Positions 6,800 to 13,857 of a stretch of 48,577 nucleotides of DNA are shown piece after piece; positions within the stretch are counted from its first letter, which is position 1, and each line of letters starts with the position of its first letter. The DNA is taken from the IMG/VR virus record IMGVR_UViG_3300025286_004360, positions 1 to 48,577 of that record, one strand, 5' to 3'. Source of the stretch: a virus. Position numbers and translations under genes: made by a program. The notes under the pieces were generated by a model. That model was not told the origin of the DNA and did not search any database. It saw only the letters and a list, made by a program, of their open reading frames with translations.

Positions 6800-7099
6800 T
6801 TAATATCGTTCAAAGCGTGTTTTTAACCTTTTATACCCGTAGTAGCAGTTTACTAAAAAGTTTAATGGGATGAATAGCGATGCAGCATAAACAAGAAACA
6901 CTAGCTCGGTATTGGCAGATATAGATGCAGCTTTTATGTGGGCGCCATAGATGGCAGCAGGCGTTAAAAACAGCAGTATGCAGGAGTTTTCAAACATGAC
7001 AGCGAGCTTGAATTTTTTATGGCGTATCAACTTGAAGTATTGGGTTCTTATTTTTCTTGTTATGGGGTTTTTTAGTTTAAGCCTAGAAAACCAGCGCAT
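6800..7099 (-). CDS. Possible small membrane protein, opposite strand
   Basis: 99 residues on the minus strand, convergent with the DksA-like gene (its stop begins at the next base). The N-terminus is basic (RWFSRLKLKNPITRKIRTQYF) with two hydrophobic segments (MFENSCILLFLTPAAIYGA and LVFLVYAASLFIPLNFLV), then a basic tail. This is plausible as a two-span inner-membrane protein such as an exclusion protein. A weak leftward promoter (TTGAGC-N18-TATAGA near 7158-7129) precedes it. The ribosome site is weak. The opposite ORF 6951-7217 also looks membrane-like, so the assignment is uncertain. Confidence 0.45.
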   Translation of the reverse strand: MRWFSRLKLKNPITRKIRTQYFKLIRHKKFKLAVMFENSCILLFLTPAAIYGAHIKAASISANTELVFLVYAASLFIPLNFLVNCYYGYKRLKTRFERY

Positions 7100-7180
7100 T
7101 AGAGAAGCCCTTTATTTTATTGAATTTCTATACGCGTTTTTAATGTTTACGCTCAATTTTCTAGAAAAAAGAATTAAGGC

Positions 7181-7211
7181 GCGAGTTACAGCAAAGGCTG
7201 ATGTAACTCGC
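7181..7211. repeat. Perfect 10-bp inverted repeat
   Basis: GCGAGTTACA at 7181-7190 and TGTAACTCGC at 7202-7211 with an 11-base loop. No T-tract on the plus strand. It could be an operator, an RNA hairpin or a weak terminator upstream of the initiator gene. Confidence 0.7.
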
Positions 7212-7221
7212 AGGTAAAACA

Positions 7222-7258
7222 AAACCCGCATCAGCTTAGGAGGCACGATAGCGGGTTT
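7222..7258. repeat. 8-bp inverted repeat in the initiator leader
   Basis: AAACCCGC at 7222-7229 pairs with GCGGGTTT at 7251-7258. The 21-base loop contains TTAGGAGG, a perfect ribosome-site core with no start codon after it. It ends 18 bases before the initiator ATG and could control its translation. On the minus strand a T-rich run follows (GCGGGTTTTGTTTT), so a leftward terminator is the alternative. Confidence 0.55.
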
Positions 7259-7276
7259 CAATTCAACGAGGTAATT

Positions 7277-8173
7277 ATGACCAATTTAGCAGAAGTTTAC
7301 AAGTTCCCTGATAACCGAGGGGACGATATTAATCAACATAGCGCAGGTGGTTATGTGAAAGCAGATATTGAGCAAGGCTACGACAGGCTCGCGCAAAAGC
7401 TAACCGATACACTTGCTAACCCGCCAGTAAAGCTAAGCGCACGCGAGTATCAAATTGTATTTGCTGTTATGAGTAAAACATACCGTTGGCACAAACGCAC
7501 TGATTGGATAAACAACGTTCAGTTAAGTGAGCTAACCGGTATATCGCAATCTCATATTAGTGAAATTAAAAACACACTTGTAGAAAAAGGCGTTTTATTT
7601 TTTGAGGGGCGCAACATTGGGATAAACCCTGTTGTATCTGATTGGGGTAAAACTTACCCAAAAACGGGTAAAAATAAACTTACCCAAAAACGGGTAAAAA
7701 CTTACCCAAAAACGGGTAACGACTTACCCGAAAACGGGGAAAAACTTACCCAAAAACGGGTAACACAAAAGAAAGAAACTATTACAAAAGAAAGAACTAA
7801 AAAAATAAACAAAAAAAGCTTGCTTGAGACTTTAGATTTTTCTACATGGCCTGCATTGCCAAACCAACAAATATTTGATGATTGGATAGCCATGCGTAAA
7901 ACCAAAAAAGCGAGCGTTAGCCAAACTGTGATAAACGCATTTGGAACACAGTTGCAAATTGCCTACGAGAACGGGGTTAGCGTTGATGATTGTTTGACTG
8001 AGTGCATAACGCGAAATTGGCAAGGCTTTAAATATTCTTGGATAGCTAACGCAAACCAAAGCCAGTACTCAGGTATGGCGCAACGCCAATCAAACAACGT
8101 AGGCGATCAGCTTGCTTACTTGCAAGACTCACTTGCGCATATTCCAACTCCACACGATGACGAGGCGCTTTAG
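7277..8173 (+). CDS. O-type replication initiator
   Basis: 298 residues. Residues ~25-120 match the phage replication protein O N-terminal domain, a winged helix (GYVKADIEQGYDRLAQKL, KLSAREYQIVFAVMSKTY, RWHKRTDWI, LTGISQSHISEIKNTLVEKG). It binds iterons and recruits a helicase loader. The middle (~125-175) is low-complexity and is encoded by the iterons themselves (repeated KTYPKTG and KLTQKRV), as in lambda O. The C-terminus (~190-275, WPALPNQQIFDDWIAMRK, NWQGFKYSWI) resembles primosomal DnaT-like ends that contact the helicase machinery. The ATG has GAGG upstream. It follows two inverted repeats that may regulate it. Confidence 0.88.
   Translation: MTNLAEVYKFPDNRGDDINQHSAGGYVKADIEQGYDRLAQKLTDTLANPPVKLSAREYQIVFAVMSKTYRWHKRTDWINNVQLSELTGISQSHISEIKNTLVEKGVLFFEGRNIGINPVVSDWGKTYPKTGKNKLTQKRVKTYPKTGNDLPENGEKLTQKRVTQKKETITKERTKKINKKSLLETLDFSTWPALPNQQIFDDWIAMRKTKKASVSQTVINAFGTQLQIAYENGVSVDDCLTECITRNWQGFKYSWIANANQSQYSGMAQRQSNNVGDQLAYLQDSLAHIPTPHDDEAL
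7654..7763. other. Phage origin of replication: five iterons inside the O-type gene
   Basis: Five 18-bp dyads TTACCC-AAAAAC-GGGTAA lie at 7654-7671, 7680-7697, 7702-7719, 7724-7741 (variant with GAAAAC and GGGGAA) and 7746-7763. The last three intervals are exactly 22 bases. They are followed by an A-rich, easily melted stretch (about 7764-7820). The arrangement of iterons plus AT-rich DNA inside the initiator gene is that of lambda ori. Confidence 0.88.
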
Positions 8174-8175
8174 AT

Positions 8176-9195
8176 ATGAACGTTTTATCTCTTTTTGATG
8201 GTATGTCATGCGGGCGCATAGCTTTAGAACGTGCAGGCATACAGGTCAACCAATACTACGCTAGTGAGCTTGATAAGTACGCGATTAAAGTTACACAGGC
8301 TAATTGGCCTGAAACAATCCAACTCGGTGATGTAACTAAGTGGCAAGAGTGGGATATAGATTGGTCAAGCATAGACTTACTAATAGGCGGCTCACCATGC
8401 CAAGGCTTTAGTTTTGCTGGAAAGCAACTGGCTTTTGACGATCCGCGCTCAAAGCTTTTCTTTGTTTACAGCGATATTTTAACGCACATCGACGCTGAGC
8501 GTGACAAAGCAGGTAAGAAAGAAGTTAAGTTTTTACTAGAAAACGTAAAAATGAAAAAAGAATACTTAGAGATAATTAGCGATCACTTAGGTGTAAAACC
8601 TGTATTTATCAACTCAGCGCTTGTCAGCGCACAAAACCGCCAGCGTTATTACTGGGCTAATTGGGATTTTGAGCAGCCAGAAGATAAAGGCTTGGTGCTT
8701 GCTGGTGTTTTGGAAGCAGATTTTGTTGATAGAGATAAAAGCCATTGCTTAGATGCCAATTATTACAAGGGTGGAAACTTAAAAAGCTACTTTGAAAAGA
8801 GCAGAAGGCAACTTGTATTCAAGATGGTAGTTTTCAATCATAGAGTTAAAGGCGTAACCCAAGACGAAAGAGGCTACCGATTCAATAAAGGTGACAAAGC
8901 AAAAAGCGGTATAAGTGAGCTAGGCAGAATATTAAAGCCTACAGCGAACTATACAGATGCCTTGACCACATCGCATATGCCAAAGGTCGCGCTAAATGAT
9001 GATGTTAACAAGCTTAAATATCGCAAGCTTACACCCATCGAATGCGAGCGACTTCAAACAGTACCCGACAATTACACTAATCACGTAAGCAACACTCAGC
9101 GATACAAAATGCTAGGTAATGGCTGGACAGTTGATGTTATAGCGCACATTTTCACACCGCTAGCTTCTTCAATTAACTTAGAGAGGGCAGCGTAA
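8176..9195 (+). CDS. C5-cytosine DNA methyltransferase
   Basis: 339 residues. All key motifs of the m5C methyltransferases are visible: SAM site LSLFDGMSCGRIALERAG at 4-21, catalytic Cys75 in GGSPCQGFSFAG, ENV at 122-124, QNRQR at 153-157, and the C-terminal motif LTPIECERLQTVPDNYT with RYKMLGNGWTVDVI. It transfers methyl groups from S-adenosylmethionine to cytosine in a specific site; specificity cannot be read. No restriction partner is next to it, so it is an orphan phage methylase, probably for evading host restriction or marking phage DNA. Inserted between the initiator and the possible helicase loader. The stop overlaps the next start (TAATG). Confidence 0.92.
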   Translation: MNVLSLFDGMSCGRIALERAGIQVNQYYASELDKYAIKVTQANWPETIQLGDVTKWQEWDIDWSSIDLLIGGSPCQGFSFAGKQLAFDDPRSKLFFVYSDILTHIDAERDKAGKKEVKFLLENVKMKKEYLEIISDHLGVKPVFINSALVSAQNRQRYYWANWDFEQPEDKGLVLAGVLEADFVDRDKSHCLDANYYKGGNLKSYFEKSRRQLVFKMVVFNHRVKGVTQDERGYRFNKGDKAKSGISELGRILKPTANYTDALTTSHMPKVALNDDVNKLKYRKLTPIECERLQTVPDNYTNHVSNTQRYKMLGNGWTVDVIAHIFTPLASSINLERAA

Positions 9196-9764
9196 TGAAC
9201 AATCAATTATCAACACTTCACCAAGACAACAAGCCACAAGCCAATAGCGTGCTTGTAAAAATCATTGGCGGCGAAGTATTGCCAGCGCTTAAAGCTTACT
9301 ACCCAAACAGCGATTTCAATTGGCGCGGCAACCTGGCGTTATTTGCAAACGAATACGCGGGCCAGTTATACGGCATGGGCATTGTGGCTAAGCATGTTCG
9401 CATGGCACTTGAAGCAGCACGCATACGATCAGCCACCGAACGACACGCACCAAACCCCATTGAGTTCAAAATTTTATGCCTGCAGGCACGCGGTATGCCA
9501 ACGCTTGAACGCTGTATGCAAGAAATTAACGAGCAGCGCATTAAAAACTACGGCAAAGATAAAGAATGGTCAGATCCTTTGATTTATTGGCTTAACCAGC
9601 AAATAGCCGCAGCACGCGCAACACTGGCGGATAACGCATGGCAAAAAATGGCAAAAGACCGCTACACAAATCTTGCTGATAAATACGGCAAGGGCGAGCT
9701 AGAACCTATACCGCTCAAAATCGAGTTTAACGAGCCGCCGGCTTACTTGAAGTACGTAGGTTAA
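9195..9764 (+). CDS. Possible replication protein P / helicase loader
   Basis: 189 residues. The position (next replication gene after the O-type initiator, with the methyltransferase inserted) and sequence features resemble the lambda P-like family: an N-terminal half with WRGNLALFANEYAGQLYGMG and ALEAARIRSATERHAPNPIEF, and a C-terminal helical part with ARATLADNAWQKMAKDRYTNLADKYG. It would deliver the host DnaB helicase to the origin. No Walker motif is seen, so it is not a DnaC-type ATPase. The assignment is by context and general resemblance. Confidence 0.55.
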   Translation: MNNQLSTLHQDNKPQANSVLVKIIGGEVLPALKAYYPNSDFNWRGNLALFANEYAGQLYGMGIVAKHVRMALEAARIRSATERHAPNPIEFKILCLQARGMPTLERCMQEINEQRIKNYGKDKEWSDPLIYWLNQQIAAARATLADNAWQKMAKDRYTNLADKYGKGELEPIPLKIEFNEPPAYLKYVG

Positions 9765-9767
9765 GCC

Positions 9768-10199
9768 ATGGCTAAATCATACGAGCAAGATCAAAAAGAG
9801 TTTATTCGCGCACTAAAAGAAATTTTAGGGAGTGATTACCAAAACGCGTTAGTCGCTGCAAAAGCAGCAAAAGCCGCAGCGCTGAAAGGAATTAAAACGC
9901 CTACACCCAAGCAAATGGGCTTTGCAACAGCAGAGGCTAACCGCGCAATGGCAAGAGCGGCCAAAGAGCATGGCATTGATAGCGTACCGCAGTACATTAA
10001 GGACCAAAAAGAAGCGGCTAAGAACAAACATGCAAACCGTAATAAGGCGCATAGCCAAAACAGGCAAGCGGCTAATCGTATGCAAAACATTAAAGCGAAC
10101 CCTGGTAACTTCACATCAAACAAGGTGCCGGCAAATCAAGGTTACTCACTTAACGAGCAGCTAGAAAAAACATATCAAAACGCAAGAAAAACAGCTTAG
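9768..10199 (+). CDS. Unknown basic, alanine-rich protein
   Basis: 143 residues, strongly basic, rich in Ala, Lys, Asn and Gln (AAKAAKAAALKGIKTPTPKQM, QKEAAKNKHANRNKAHSQNR). No family recognised. The composition suggests a helical nucleic-acid-binding protein. Three bases separate it from the preceding stop, and the start codon ATG at 9768 is preceded by GTTAAGCC, so translation may be coupled. Part of the rightward early operon. Confidence 0.7.
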   Translation: MAKSYEQDQKEFIRALKEILGSDYQNALVAAKAAKAAALKGIKTPTPKQMGFATAEANRAMARAAKEHGIDSVPQYIKDQKEAAKNKHANRNKAHSQNRQAANRMQNIKANPGNFTSNKVPANQGYSLNEQLEKTYQNARKTA

Positions 10200-10208
10200 G
10201 AGCTAATT

Positions 10209-10520
10209 ATGACTACTAAAAAAAGCACACTTACTCAGTTATCACCAGTTGGCGAAGTTTTTTGTGATGGCTTTATCTCAAATTCAAAGGCGCAGGCATC
10301 AAAGGCAATTCAGGACGGCGCAGCGGTAAACCATGACGCAGCATTTGCCAACTTAACTAAGTCCGCCGCTGTATTAGCTGAGAAAAATTGCCTAGACCGC
10401 CAGGTGCGTGACGCACTTATATCAATAGGCGCTCACATTTTAGTGCAAGCGCAAAAAGAAGCGGTAGCGGCTCAAGATGAAAAGGTTGAGCCAGCTAAAA
10501 AAGCAGATAAGGCCGCGTAA
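10209..10520 (+). CDS. Unknown early protein
   Basis: 103 residues, not recognised. Predicted mostly helical, Ala/Lys-rich, with a charged C-terminal tail (AAQDEKVEPAKKADKAA). AGGAG ribosome site 7 bases upstream. Its stop overlaps the NinB start (TAATGG), so both are co-translated. It sits in the nin-like segment of the early operon. Confidence 0.7.
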   Translation: MTTKKSTLTQLSPVGEVFCDGFISNSKAQASKAIQDGAAVNHDAAFANLTKSAAVLAEKNCLDRQVRDALISIGAHILVQAQKEAVAAQDEKVEPAKKADKAA

Positions 10521-10972
10521 TGGCAAAGAAAGTAGTAACCACTACTAACGCCCAATACCTAATGCCCCAAATAGGGCAGGCGGTAAGGGCGCTTTTAAAG
10601 CAAGGCAAAAACGTTGTCATTGAGTTTAAAGAGCACAAAGCTGAGCGCTCTTTAGCTCAAAACCGTTTGCTTTGGCTGTGGAACCAGATAATTGCCAATC
10701 ATTTTCGTGATCACTTTGGTCAAGAAAACAGCTCGCAAGATGTGCACGAAGTATTTGTGCGTAAGAAATTCGGCGTAGACGTTATTCAAGCTGGCAACGA
10801 GGAACCAATCATCGTGCGCAAGCGGACCCGCAAGCTAAACACAAAAGAGTTTTGCGAGTATCTAAATTGGTTAGAGCAATACTGCGCTGAGTATTTAGAG
10901 CTTTTACTGCCTCAGCCGGACGATCTTTATCACTTGGCTATGTATGGAGAGTCAAACAATGTCGCTCATTAG
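10520..10972 (+). CDS. ninB: NinB-type recombination protein
   Basis: 150 residues. The NinB (lambda Orf) family: a dimeric ssDNA-binding recombination mediator that can substitute for RecFOR. Family marks: KAERSLAQNRLLWLWNQIIA near 40-59, the HEVFVRKKFG stretch, RKRTRKLNTKEFCEYLNWLEQ near 95-115, and LLLPQPDDLY at the end. Length is typical (about 140-150). Clustered with a YbcO-type nuclease and RusA, as in lambdoid nin regions. Confidence 0.85.
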   Translation: MAKKVVTTTNAQYLMPQIGQAVRALLKQGKNVVIEFKEHKAERSLAQNRLLWLWNQIIANHFRDHFGQENSSQDVHEVFVRKKFGVDVIQAGNEEPIIVRKRTRKLNTKEFCEYLNWLEQYCAEYLELLLPQPDDLYHLAMYGESNNVAH

Positions 10973-11261
10973 TAAAAAAATAAGAAATAGCGCACGCGGC
11001 CAGCAATGCCAAGTGCGTATACCTGGTGTATGCAACCATAACTCTGAAACAGTTGTGCTTGCGCACGTTGGCGGTGGTGCTGGTATGGGCCAGAAGTGTG
11101 ACGATATACACGCGACTTACGCTTGTTCAGCATGCCACGACGTAATAGATAGACGCATACCTAACGGTGATCCTCGACTGATAAAACTTAGAGTGCTAGA
11201 GGGCATGGTTAGAACGCAAAAGCTTTTACTAGAGCAAGAATTGATAAAGGTGGCTAAATGA
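10959..11261 (+). CDS. YbcO-type (DUF1364) putative nuclease
   Basis: 100 residues from the ATG at 10959 (GGAGAG upstream), overlapping the end of ninB; an earlier ATG at 10944 is less likely. The sequence SARGQQCQVRIPGVCNHN, LAHVGGGAGMGQKCDD and ACSACHDVIDRR matches the YbcO/DUF1364 family of lambdoid prophages, an HNH-like metal-dependent nuclease fold with conserved Cys and His residues. It probably processes recombination or replication intermediates together with NinB and RusA. Confidence 0.85.
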   Translation: MSLISKKIRNSARGQQCQVRIPGVCNHNSETVVLAHVGGGAGMGQKCDDIHATYACSACHDVIDRRIPNGDPRLIKLRVLEGMVRTQKLLLEQELIKVAK

Positions 11262-11542
11262 ACGCGTTTTTTAAATTTGTTGGTACGTATCAAGGTTTCT
11301 TAGTTCTGGAAGATGTACGCTTGCCGGAGTTTATAGTTTCGCCGGCAAAGGAAGTAGAGCTAAAGCCATGGATGACACAAAGAGCTTACCCTAATCGAGT
11401 GCAAAAAAAATGGATTAGAAGGTATGGGCTGATTAAGAAAAGATGCGTACATGTATTTGGCGACAATATCCATGTACACCCATCGACAGCTAAAGCGCTT
11501 TTGCATGAGCTAAACGATAAGGGGGTATTGCTAAATGGTTAA
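11258..11542 (+). CDS. Unknown nin-region protein
   Basis: 94 residues, not recognised. It starts inside an ATGA overlap with the YbcO-type gene and its end overlaps the RusA start by 8 bases. The sequence is basic with aromatic residues (KPWMTQRAYPNRVQKKWIRRYG, then HVFGDNIHVHPSTAKALLHEL). The last part could be a small helix-turn-helix. Tight coupling on both sides supports it as a real gene. Confidence 0.7.
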   Translation: MNAFFKFVGTYQGFLVLEDVRLPEFIVSPAKEVELKPWMTQRAYPNRVQKKWIRRYGLIKKRCVHVFGDNIHVHPSTAKALLHELNDKGVLLNG

Positions 11543-11909
11543 TTTAACTTTGCCCTACCCACCAACAGTTAACCACTATTGGAAATCATCTGTAAAGCGC
11601 GTAACTGGAAGCAAAAGTCGAGTGATAACGCGCGTAAGCGATGAAGGCAAGGCATTTGCTGAACAAGTGTTTTGGTTAGTACGCGAGCAAAAGGCCCATA
11701 AAAAGCTTAAAGCAGATTTAAAGCTAGTTATACACGTTTACGTGCCGGATAGACGTAGGCGTGACATTGATAACCTAAGCAAATCTTTGTTTGATGCAAT
11801 GCAAAAAGCTGGTGTCTATGAAGATGATACGCAGATAAAAGACTTTCGCATGATTCATAGCGGGATAGTGAGGGGCGGCAAAGTCTTACTTAGCATCGAG
11901 GAAATATAA
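11535..11909 (+). CDS. rusA: RusA-type Holliday junction resolvase
   Basis: 124 residues, full family length. RusA motif PDRRRRDIDNLSKSLFDAMQ with Asp77, Asp79 and Lys83, plus Asp97/Asp98 in GVYEDDTQI, provide the expected acidic cluster and lysine. The enzyme is a homodimer that cuts four-way junctions symmetrically and would complete recombination begun by the YqaJ/Bet pair or process replication junctions. N-terminal LPYPPTVNHYWK is also typical. In the nin segment, overlapping its upstream neighbour. Confidence 0.92.
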   Translation: MVNLTLPYPPTVNHYWKSSVKRVTGSKSRVITRVSDEGKAFAEQVFWLVREQKAHKKLKADLKLVIHVYVPDRRRRDIDNLSKSLFDAMQKAGVYEDDTQIKDFRMIHSGIVRGGKVLLSIEEI

Positions 11910-11910
11910 T

Positions 11911-12471
11911 ATGCAGCCAATTAAGCTACTGTCTAAGTTAACAACGAAAACACTAAACCTTACCGGCACTTTTGGCGGTAGTGGCCAAGACGTTATTGAT
12001 TGGCGAACAGCAGCACATGCTTTAGCTGGTTTACCGCAGTGCCAAACTAATTGGGCTTACTTTCGCTATGTGGGTGAGGAAACAAGGCTTAATCGTGTTG
12101 TACGCTCGCTAACTATGCACGCAACGTTGTTTGTAAAAATACGCCAATACAAAATAAAGCCAGATACATTAAGCGGCTTGGTGATGGCAGCAGTACATGA
12201 GTTTGTTCAGCCGGTGTGTGGTGAATGCGATGGTAGTGGTTTAGCACCGGGGCAAAAGGCTACTAACTTAGAAGCTGATATATGCGTTAAGTGCCACGGA
12301 CGAGGACGCAAGCCAATATCAAACCGCAGTCGATGTAAAATTATCGGTATCGGACATAAAAGCTATACCAGCGCACACGATGAAGTAACAAAGGAGTTGC
12401 TTAGGCTTATAGCTGAGTGGGAGCGCGATATATTTAAAAATATACACGTAAAAATGGGTGACGTAGCATGA
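11911..12471 (+). CDS. Q-like antitermination protein
   Basis: 186 residues. The centre has a DnaJ-like double zinc motif, CGECDGSGL (near 96-104) and CVKCHGRGRKP (near 119-129), followed by a basic helix region (SNRSRCKIIGIGHKSY). This matches antiterminators of the phage 82 Q (Antiterm) family. Being the last substantial gene of the early operon, directly before a 590-bp non-coding region with terminators and then lysis genes, it sits exactly where Q acts: it would load on RNA polymerase at the late promoter and let it read through terminators. Confidence 0.75.
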   Translation: MQPIKLLSKLTTKTLNLTGTFGGSGQDVIDWRTAAHALAGLPQCQTNWAYFRYVGEETRLNRVVRSLTMHATLFVKIRQYKIKPDTLSGLVMAAVHEFVQPVCGECDGSGLAPGQKATNLEADICVKCHGRGRKPISNRSRCKIIGIGHKSYTSAHDEVTKELLRLIAEWERDIFKNIHVKMGDVA

Positions 12472-12698
12472 TAACAGCCGCCGAACTTGCAAACGCAACC
12501 ACACGACTACCAGACCCCGAAACGTTTAGATATAACAGTATTCAAATAATGCTTCATAACGTGCTTGAGCCAACAGCAAGCGATAAGGGCAAAACCACTT
12601 ACTTAGAGCAAAGCACTGTAACGTTTGTTAAGCGCAGTATATTCGGCGTTGATACGTGGATTGTAGAAAGCATGGATATAAACAACGCACACAGATAA
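12468..12698 (+). CDS. Unknown small protein
   Basis: 76 residues, starting in an ATGA overlap with the Q-like gene. No family recognised. Predicted alpha/beta (TYLEQSTVTFVKRSIFGVDTW in the second half looks like paired strands). It ends the tightly packed early operon. Confidence 0.6.
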   Translation: MITAAELANATTRLPDPETFRYNSIQIMLHNVLEPTASDKGKTTYLEQSTVTFVKRSIFGVDTWIVESMDINNAHR

Positions 12699-12772
12699 GT
12701 ATATTCAAAGCAAGAGCGAGATAAGCATGAATAAGATAACAATAAACGGCAATATTATGAGAGGTCGATAGC

Positions 12773-12856
12773 ATGCTAATAAAGCCCAACAGGATACTAA
12801 CAGAGATAATGATTAAGTATCCAATACTCATAGGCAAGTACCTAACGGAACATTAA
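12773..12856 (+). CDS. Possible 27-residue peptide
   Basis: ATG at 12773 with a GAGAGGT site 8 bases upstream encodes MLIKPNRILTEIMIKYPILI and seven further residues before TAA. A 14-residue ORF (12727-12771) precedes it by one base. They could be real micro-ORFs or a leader; nothing else supports them. Confidence 0.3.
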   Translation: MLIKPNRILTEIMIKYPILIGKYLTEH

Positions 12857-13081
12857 AGAACAAAACGGAACAACACCGGAACAACACCGGAACAAAATAG
12901 CGCTCTTAATTAATTTAAGGGCGTTTTTTATTGTCTAAAGCAAAGTTTTAGCGGAACAACGCGGAACAAATGGCGGAACAATTGAAAATGTAAGTTGTTG
13001 ATATTTAATTGATGTTCTGTTTTAGAGGAACAATTGAAGGGGAAATATAACGATTTGTCCTGTTTATCGAGTCAATGTTCC
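12846..13081. repeat. CGGAACA repeat cluster in the late control region
   Basis: CGGAACA starts at 12846, 12866, 12877, 12888, 12952, 12962 and 12974. GGAACA recurs at 13027, and its inverse TGTTCC is at 13076. Several spacings are 10-12 bases, one helical turn. No gene covers it. It could be a set of protein-binding sites for an antiterminator, late activator or terminase, or a degenerate tandem repeat. Confidence 0.75.
12901..12930 (+). terminator. Intrinsic terminator inside the late control region
   Basis: CGCTCTTAA at 12901-12909 pairs with TTAAGGGCG at 12915-12923 (one G-T pair), followed by TTTTTTA. It would end the early operon, or serve as the tR'-type terminator that the Q-like protein overrides. 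Confidence 0.75.
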
Positions 13082-13174
13082 TTTTTGCGCTATAGAATTT
13101 GAGTCGCCAAGAGCAAAAATAAAACATCGCCTTGCAAACCCCCCAAGATTGATATATCTTTTCACATGTTGAAG

Positions 13175-13210
13175 AAATCCGCTTAGTTTATGACTGAGCG
13201 GATTTTTTTT
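13175..13210 (+). terminator. Intrinsic terminator upstream of lysis genes
   Basis: AAATCCGCT at 13175-13183 pairs perfectly with AGCGGATTT at 13197-13205, followed by a run of T to 13210. First of two tandem terminators before the late genes. Confidence 0.85.
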
Positions 13211-13229
13211 GCTCTATGCTACTTGCTTT

Positions 13230-13255
13230 GCCCGGTTTAACAGCCGGGCTTTTTT
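13230..13255 (+). terminator. Second intrinsic terminator upstream of lysis genes
   Basis: GCCCGG at 13230-13235 pairs with CCGGGC at 13244-13249, then six T. Tandem terminators ahead of late genes fit control by antitermination. Confidence 0.85.
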
Positions 13256-13285
13256 ATGCGCGAAACAAATTTATAGGTGGGTGTT

Positions 13286-13846
13286 ATGACAAGCGATAAA
13301 GAAATGTGTAAAGACTTTGAAGATAGCGGCGCGGTGTTTCCAAAAGTAACACCTGAACGTATTGAAGATCTAATGAAGCAGGTTCGATACATTCCGTCAT
13401 TAGTAGAGGGAACCACAACTACGCTTGTTGTTAGCGTCCTACCAATTGGCTTAACAGACTTTACTTTAGCCACTACCACAATGGCGTGCGTAGATAAGCG
13501 CAACTTTAATGCTGAAAAAGGTGTTAAATATTGCATTGAGAAATGCGAAAAAGAAACACGCAATAAACTGTGGGAGCTTGAGGGTTACGTTTTAGCACAA
13601 TTCATTCAGGCTGGTCATTACAAGACTGACAATCAAAAAGACGACCAAAGCACAAGCTTTAAAGGCCGTTTAATTGTAGAGCTAAATGAGTTGCAAGTTA
13701 AAGTAAAGGCGCTTAGTAAGTTTGTTCTTAGTGAGCTATACGACAACTTACCTGAGATTGAGCGTAAAGCATTAAAAGAGCAGCTAGTACACATGCAGTC
13801 TTATGAAGTTGTCTTACGCGCTCGCGTATCAAGAAACTGTACATAG
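13286..13846 (+). CDS. Gp49/gp66-family phage protein
   Basis: 186 residues from the ATG at 13286 (AGGTGG site); the GTG at 13277 is less likely. Residues ~15-100 match the N4 gp49 / Sf6 gene 66 family: VTPERIEDLMKQVRYI, then MACVDKRNFNAEKGVKYC and NKLWELEGYVL. The C-terminal ~70 residues (FKGRLIVELNELQVKVKALSKFV, LKEQLVHMQSYEVVLRARV) form a helical hairpin found in other phage proteins, so this looks like a fusion of two small phage domains. Function is unknown. First gene after the late control region. Confidence 0.75.
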   Translation: MTSDKEMCKDFEDSGAVFPKVTPERIEDLMKQVRYIPSLVEGTTTTLVVSVLPIGLTDFTLATTTMACVDKRNFNAEKGVKYCIEKCEKETRNKLWELEGYVLAQFIQAGHYKTDNQKDDQSTSFKGRLIVELNELQVKVKALSKFVLSELYDNLPEIERKALKEQLVHMQSYEVVLRARVSRNCT

Positions 13847-13857
13847 GGCTTTAAACT

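Noticed and set aside
6951-7217. Rightward membrane-like ORF of 88 residues
   Set aside because: No ribosome site; it overlaps the better-formed leftward ORF 6800-7099. Kept as an open alternative, not annotated.
7654-7763. CRISPR-like array of five repeats
   Set aside because: Units are 18-bp palindromes with gaps of only 4-8 bases inside an initiator gene; they are iterons.
13082-13174. tRNA or small RNA gene in the late control region
   Set aside because: No cloverleaf; only terminators and repeats can be supported. A sigma-70 late promoter could not be identified convincingly either.
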